A stretch of DNA of 23,787 nucleotides, taken from Reticulitermes lucifugus. Lineage: Eukaryota; Arthropoda; Insecta; Blattodea; Rhinotermitidae. The notes beneath the pieces were generated by a model. It was not told the DNA's origin. It worked only from the letters and a program-made list of their open reading frames with translations, and ran no database searches. Position numbers and translations under genes: made by a program. Location of the stretch: the NCBI GenBank assembly GCA_026260175.1, contig JAKCWW010004071.1, forward strand, positions 1-23,787, in the 5' to 3' direction. How positions within the stretch are numbered: position 1 is the first letter of the stretch; the number at the start of each line of letters is the position of its first letter. Positions 19,646 to 23,787 of the stretch are shown one piece after another.

Positions 19646-19944
19646 CCCGTCCCTACGTCCTTCGTGGATCTAAAGCGGTCTGGACACAGTCATGCCCGCG
19701 GTGACCATGTCAGGAACTGATCTGTGGCTCCGTAAGTCTAGCAGCTAAGTATTGATTATGCCTCGGGTTGATTCAAAGTCCGTCCGCCAGGTCGAGCTGC
19801 ATGTTATGCAAGACGCTACGAGCGTACGTTTTGGAAGAGCGCCTCTGTCTGACCTTCGCAAGTAGGTCGGTATTAAACGTGTGGCGGCAGGGAAACTGAA
19901 GGGTGCTGAAGGGCATGTTTAATGAATGCTGAGTTGGAAAGGAT

Positions 19945-20040
19945 GTGCAAGGAAGGGGTCGTGGCCTAATTTTAGGTACTGGCCCACAATTGCCTGGAGG
20001 GACTGAGGAAGACATGAAAAACATCCTGCAACAAATGGTT
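19945..20040 (+). repeat. Diverged dispersed repeat (SINE-body-like)
   Basis: The segment contains GTCGTGGCCTAATTTTAGGT, then TGGCCCACAATTGCCTGG, then CATGAAAAACATCCTG. The same order of blocks (GTGGCCTTAATTAAGGTAC, CATTTGCCTGG, GAAAACCATCTTCAGG) belongs to a repeat I remember as common in insect genomes, usually joined to a tRNA-like head. Here no head is seen. The assignment rests on memory. Confidence 0.4.
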
Positions 20041-20198
20041 CAGTACCACAGGACAGGCCAACCTAACAGTTCGGCCCCCTCTGCACCATTATGCCCTATC
20101 ACCTCCCACAGAAGGGCTCACATGTCAGTTATAAAGATTTTAAATCGCAAGCAATTTCAGTTACATTATTTTAGAGAAGTTCGGAATTAATGTTAATA

Positions 20199-20380
20199 AA
20201 GGTGCAGTTATCCCGTACGTGCCATGAAGGCACAGAGGGGGAGTGGAGGTATATAGCCACTCAGCCTCGACCTCGTCGCTGGATAGAGGTGGGTGGTCAA
20301 CGTCACGCTCCGGCCGCTTTACCTTCAGGAAAGAACCCCGATATCCACTGGACGAGAGGCTAAGTGGGCCCCACAGCCGA
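20199..20380 (-). mobile_element. SINE core copy, minus strand, 5'-truncated
   Basis: Read on the minus strand, the segment runs GGGGCCCACTTAGCCTC, then GGTAAAGCGGCCGGAGCGTG, then GTTGACCACCCACC, then a GCGACGAGG block, and ends in GTGCCTTCATGGCAC near 20,216-20,233. The tail towards 20,199 is AACTGCACCTTT. This order matches the copies at 20,605-20,822 and 22,567-22,730. No A or B box is preserved on its 5' side, so the tRNA-derived head is missing. Confidence 0.75.
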
Positions 20381-20604
20381 AGTGGACGTGTTTGGAGATG
20401 GTTACTAGGTAATAAATGATGTAATTACAACTCGATGTGAGAGACACATGGACTAAATGGTGCCCGAAAAAGAGTAGGCCGTCTGAAATTCAGGGTCCAG
20501 GATATGGCTAGCATGCCGTTAGGCGACGTAGTGACTGCGCCCCTAGGTTTGATTGCCAGCAGAACTCACTGTCCTGACTGTCTGGCGGGCGGGCGGGGCT
20601 ACAG

Positions 20605-20822
20605 GGAAAGTCGTTATGTACACCACGCAGGCGTATGGGATAGTGGACTATAGCTCCACGCATTTTAACTTCGGTGCTGGATGGAATAGTGACAAGTTTC
20701 ACTCCTCGGTCGCCTTAACCCCACGGTAGGACCCACTTTTTCCGTTGCACAGGAGTCTAGGTGGGCCCCAAATACAGTCGTGCAGTCCGTACCCTAGTCA
20801 CTATAGTGACTGAGCTATCCTA
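20605..20822 (-). mobile_element. SINE copy, minus strand, with partial tRNA-like head
   Basis: The minus strand starts GGATAGCTCAGTCACTATAG (A-box-like at about 20,809-20,822). It then reaches GGGGCCCACCTAGACTCCTG, then GGGGTTAAGGCGACCGAGG, and the GTGGAGCTATAG block. Blocks and order match the 20.2 kb copy. The B-box region appears deleted between about 20,765 and 20,790. Confidence 0.72.
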
Positions 20823-20920
20823 GTTCGTTGTGGTAGAGGAGGAGACCGGAAAAGAGAGGAAAGAGTAATTACTTGGAACAAAGTTCTTCTCGAGCAGCTG
20901 ATAGTCACGCAGCTAGCCTT

Positions 20921-21078
20921 TCACGGATCCCGAACGTTCGTTTCCATGTTCACTACAGCGGACCACTTATCTCCATCCTGAGCCACATTAATCCAATCCA
21001 CACCCCCTACCAACGTAGACTAATATTATCCTTATGTTTATACCTAGGTCGTTCAAGTGGTCCCCTCGTCGGCTTTTC
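20921..21078 (-). pseudogene. Second LINE C-terminal fragment
   Basis: The minus strand first reads EKPTRGPLERPRYKHKDNI and then, after a frameshift, VDWINVAQDGDKWSAVVNM up to a TGA stop at 20,921-20,923. These two blocks match in order the RPLGRPRRRW...NIK and DWINLAQDRDRW...VRVP signature seen at 14,555-14,700. It is a 5'-truncated copy of a related LINE, lying next to SINE copies. Confidence 0.72.
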
Positions 21079-21264
21079 TTGTCAAAATTTTGTATTTACA
21101 GCGATTTTGAAGACATATCTACAATTAACATAATGACAATGCGAGTAATAAATAATAACAATAATTGTGTTGATGATAACATATAATGGATCAGTCAGCA
21201 AAATTACTGCTGACCAGGCTCTCAGATTCCTACAGGGGCGCTGAGATTTCTATTTCGGTCATTT

Positions 21265-21540
21265 CTATGTCCAGGCCGGTGCTTTGACCTGCCAACGGTA
21301 GCAGTTTTCTAAGGCGAAGCGATTGGTCGCGTAAAGCTCAGAACTAAACTCAACGCAGTGCTGAGAATCATAACGGACGGAGTTTTGTCTCCACGTCCCC
21401 ACACCTCTCCAGGATTGCGCCGTCTTCTCCTCCGCCTGTCGCCAAGTACAAGCGCTCTGATATCGTGGGCCTGGGAGTCTGACGCTCCGTCTCATGAATG
21501 TACTGCATCTTGCAGTTTGGTAAGCAGCGCGCTGCAGCAT
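21265..21540 (-). CDS. Unrecognised 91-codon frame downstream of a candidate promoter
   Basis: I do not recognise this frame. It is Arg- and Cys-containing, with no signal peptide, membrane segment or known motif. It is listed only because it is the first long frame to the left of the leftward TATA box at 21,752-21,759, with the ATG about 190 bases from the expected transcription start. The region is GC-rich, which makes long frames likelier by chance, and an overlapping plus-strand frame of 104 codons (21,358-21,672) is just as open. It may be non-coding or part of a 5' exon. Confidence 0.15.
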   Translation of the reverse strand: MLQRAAYQTARCSTFMRRSVRLPGPRYQSACTWRQAEEKTAQSWRGVGTWRQNSVRYDSQHCVEFSSELYATNRFALENCYRWQVKAPAWT

Positions 21541-21739
21541 GCCTCCAGTGGATGCAGTTTGGGGTGTGGGGGTGGCAGCCCGCCCGCCCGCAATCGATTG
21601 TTACAATTGCGCTGGCGTCTGAGGCTCAGTTCCTCTCAGATCTCGGTGGAGACTACACCTCGCGGTACGTAGTCTCTGGTTCGTATCTCAGACCAGGCTG
21701 TTCTCACACTGACGAGGTTCAGGATCCATTTACAAGGTA

Positions 21740-21896
21740 ATGGGTGTGGTTCTTTTATAGGCGCGCAGCCGGCGCCATGATGTAGCGGGCCATGGCTGGC
21801 CGGCGCAGCAGTTCCATTGGTTGCCGATCACTACTCGCACGTCGCAGTTCCGTGGGGCTCTTATTCGTCACGTGTCAGGACCCCGTGCGGGTAAGT
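21740..21896 (-). promoter_or_regulatory. Candidate CpG-rich promoter facing left
   Basis: On the minus strand a TATA box, TATAAAAG, lies at 21,752-21,759 and a CCAAT box at 21,816-21,820, a spacing usual for a pol II promoter. An E-box palindrome CACGTG lies at 21,869-21,874. The 150 bases are much richer in CpG than the surroundings. On the plus strand a perfect splice-donor-like G|GTAAGT ends the patch (21,891-21,896), so rightward transcription is also possible. No downstream gene is recognised on either side. Confidence 0.35.
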
Positions 21897-22041
21897 GCTA
21901 CCAGCTAGACAAATTAAGTTGCCCTTTCCGTTTTGAAGATTTATGTGCATGAAATATTTTCCTGTCACCACAAATACAAGTAATCCTCTCGCTGTGACTC
22001 AACATCCCTATAGTGTGATGTTCAAACTCGACATGAAAGCC

Positions 22042-22108
22042 GATGAGTGGTCAGCTTCACGTTCCGGTCGCTTTACCCACAACGATAAATCAACCAGTAC
22101 CCATTGTA
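22042..22108 (-). repeat. SINE core fragment
   Basis: The minus strand reads CAATGGGTACTGG, then GGGTAAAGCGACCGGAACGTG, then AAGCTGACCACTCATC. These are the same successive blocks as in the larger SINE copies. The tRNA-like head and the 3' tail are missing. Confidence 0.68.
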
Positions 22109-22550
22109 TGGGACTGAGTTTACCACAATGCACTTTTAGACACAGTGGTTGCAAAGAGAGAAATCTGAATGTCCGGGCCGGGAACGCAACCTGAGTCACG
22201 CAGTCACAGTTAACGGAATTCAAAATAAGGAGCGGACCACGCCCACCATACTTCTTGTTGCTATGACGCTGTCTGCTGTGTTGCAAACTTGTGTTAATGT
22301 GGTAACAAGTGAAAACAAATTAAGCGTTCTTTGCGACATTACACGTTGTACTGCCTTGTGTGCTCTGCAGACATATCCAGTCTGGCGAGGCTAATCTCGC
22401 TTTATAAGTGTCAAAATATGTTCTACGTATTTCATTAAACATTTGCCATAACGTGAAGTGTTTCAAACATAAGTTCTAAGTCTTAATGAGATCTATATTT
22501 TATGTTATGTACAAAACTTTCCTGCTATGAGGCGTCTTTGAGTAAATTGA

Positions 22551-22746
22551 TAAATTTTGATTTGAGGTAAAGGTAAAAAGGTACAGTTCACACTAGAACA
22601 GGTCATGAAGGCCCAAAGGGGCAGTAGATGTATAGCTCTACTCTTTCTTTAACCTCGGCGCTAGATGGAGGAGGGTGGTCAACGCCACTCCCTGGCAGCT
22701 TTACCCCCGGGAATGACCCGGCACCCATTGTAAATTTTGATTTGAG
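22551..22746 (-). mobile_element. SINE core insertion with perfect 16-bp target-site duplication
   Basis: TAAATTTTGATTTGAG occurs at 22,551-22,566 and again at 22,731-22,746. The 164 bp between them read on the minus strand as a SINE core: GGGTGCCGGGTC, CCCGGGGGTAAAGCTGCC, GTTGACCACCC, a CTAGCGCCGAGG block, then a tail of CTTTTTACCTTTAC. The missing 5' head together with intact flanks shows a 5'-truncated retroposition event in which the tail end sits at the left. The perfect duplication suggests it is the youngest insertion in the window. Confidence 0.85.
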
Positions 22747-23149
22747 TGTCATGTGAAGTTAACGAACAGAACACAGAATATTCTAATCGAGAAATGATCT
22801 ATGGATACGGACGTAAAAGCGTACAACGAGAAACTGGGTGAAGACTAAGATTAGTCTGCATTACATGTAAAGATTCAGTTCGTACCACACAGTAAACACA
22901 CCCCGTCTATTTTATAGACACCAATAATTTTACGCTGTATAATGAAGTAATCGCTCGTTGTTCTGAAAGCCGTACAAAACACATAAATGCACTTTATGGG
23001 CATGATGTAGAATGTTTTGATGTCGAACTCGGTGGTACATAAAGCAGCCACTAGGCTTTGAAGAGTTCGGGTGACATGTCACAGCACTTCTGCACCATAC
23101 AACTGCTTATGGTCGTTGCCTACCGACAAGACCAGAAACACGCGAGACA

Positions 23150-23672
23150 GGCAATGTACGTACAACGTAACATTGAGGCGCGTTCGCCTAACCATTGTTG
23201 CCGTGGGAAAGCAATAATTACCTTTATTTTGAGAGTGTGTCTGTAGCCTTAGTTATCCAGCACGCAAAGCGCATGCGCCGTGTTATATTGTCATTGGTGG
23301 CCTGTCTGGCTGTACCGTATTCTTCCACATTGTCTCATAAAAGCACGATTTTCGAAAAAAAAAGAAAAATGTTCTTGAACATAAAATCTGTGTTTTGATT
23401 TGTTCTACAAAATTTTCTGAAACATTTTTCATTATAAGAAGAATTCAGCGAGATATCGTCATAAATGTGCATTGTTCTTCATGTAAAGTACCGTTATTGT
23501 TGTCAGATTTTAATTAAACTTGAATTTTCTCAACAGATTTTCGGAAAATACTCTAATATAAAATTTCATGAAAATCCGTTCAGTAAGAGCCGAGTTGTTC
23601 CATACGGACGGACAGACAGACACGACGAAACTAATAGTACAATTTTGCAAACATGCCTAAAGAGCGGAGAGC
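23150..23672 (+). repeat. Dispersed repeat, copy 2
   Basis: This is the diverged partner of 3,820-4,262 (anchors given there). It has an extra stretch of roughly 70 bases (about 23,180-23,260) absent from copy 1 and a short GGACGGACAGACAGACA run near 23,605-23,621. Translated pieces such as NIEARSPNHCC and SVALVIQHAKRMRR recall recurrent spurious hypothetical proteins from other animals. No continuous frame is shared by both copies, so I do not annotate a protein. Confidence 0.75.
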
Positions 23673-23728
23673 ATTGGTGCAAACACGGGTAAAGTTTAAT
23701 GTACATAACATTGGATGTCCTAATGTCA

Positions 23729-23787
23729 GGCCGTGCCATGGCTCAGGCGGTTAGTCGCCGGCCTCTCACCACGGAGGCCCGGGTTCG
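23729..23787 (+). mobile_element. tRNA-derived SINE head, cut by window end
   Basis: The A box TGGCTCAGGCGG (23,739-23,750) is followed by an arm pair GCCGGCCTC...GGAGGCCC. The start of a B box, GGTTCG (23,782-23,787), touches the window edge. The head is well preserved compared with the other copies. A genuine tRNA gene cannot be excluded without the following bases, but a SINE is likelier in this context. Confidence 0.6.

Noticed and set aside
20506..20560. tRNA-like head (TGGCTAGCATGCCG and GGTTTGATTGCC)
   Set aside because: Spacing is plausible, but both boxes are degenerate and no SINE body follows in that orientation.
1..23787. CRISPR array, bacterial operon or prophage
   Set aside because: There are no regularly spaced repeats and no dense coding. 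Microsatellites, SINEs and LINEs show that this is animal nuclear DNA.

Overview
The window looks like repeat-rich, gene-poor insect nuclear DNA. I infer a cockroach or termite (Blattodea): the LINE peptides and SINE core resemble sequences I remember from cockroach genomes, but this is memory, not a search. I find no host protein-coding gene that I can support. Long reading frames are rare, background sequence is AT-rich, microsatellites are frequent, and every segment with recognisable coding content belongs to a decayed transposable element.

Layout from left to right. A GT/GC microsatellite opens the window (1-42). A tRNA-derived SINE lies at 1,434-1,610. A copy of a dispersed repeat lies at 3,820-4,262, and its diverged relative is at 23,150-23,672. 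A Tc1/mariner-like transposon with both inverted ends and TA flanks occupies 6,540-7,693 on the minus strand. The 8-9.5 kb region carries microsatellites and two related imperfect palindromes (8,281-8,440 and 9,249-9,438). From 9.5 to 12.2 kb I see nothing recognisable. A roughly 100-bp retroelement 3' end flanked by 23-bp direct repeats sits at 12,234-12,380. A tRNA-headed SINE at 13,495-13,887 is followed by a short hAT-like element with inverted ends (14,196-14,430).

The largest object is a decayed non-LTR retrotransposon on the minus strand, about 14,540 to 17,963. It runs from an N-terminal region through an endonuclease and a reverse transcriptase to the C-terminal end. A second SINE (15,031-15,278) is inserted inside it, bounded by imperfect target-site duplications. 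Its catalytic residues are substituted and many frames are broken. Immediately 5' of it are two oppositely oriented fragments of one Tc1/mariner-type transposase (18,015-18,360).

From 19.6 to 22.8 kb there are several minus-strand copies of one SINE core, one with a perfect 16-bp target-site duplication, and a second LINE C-terminal fragment (20,921-21,078). A CpG-rich patch at 21,740-21,890 carries a TATA box and a CCAAT box facing leftward and is the only promoter candidate. The window ends inside another tRNA-derived SINE head.

The elements are linked. The SINE at 13.5 kb and the large LINE share nearly the same 3' terminal sequence, as expected if the LINE machinery mobilised the SINE. 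The most unusual structures are the paired palindromes, the dispersed repeat pair and the inverted transposase pair. I did not find a convincing new multi-gene system.
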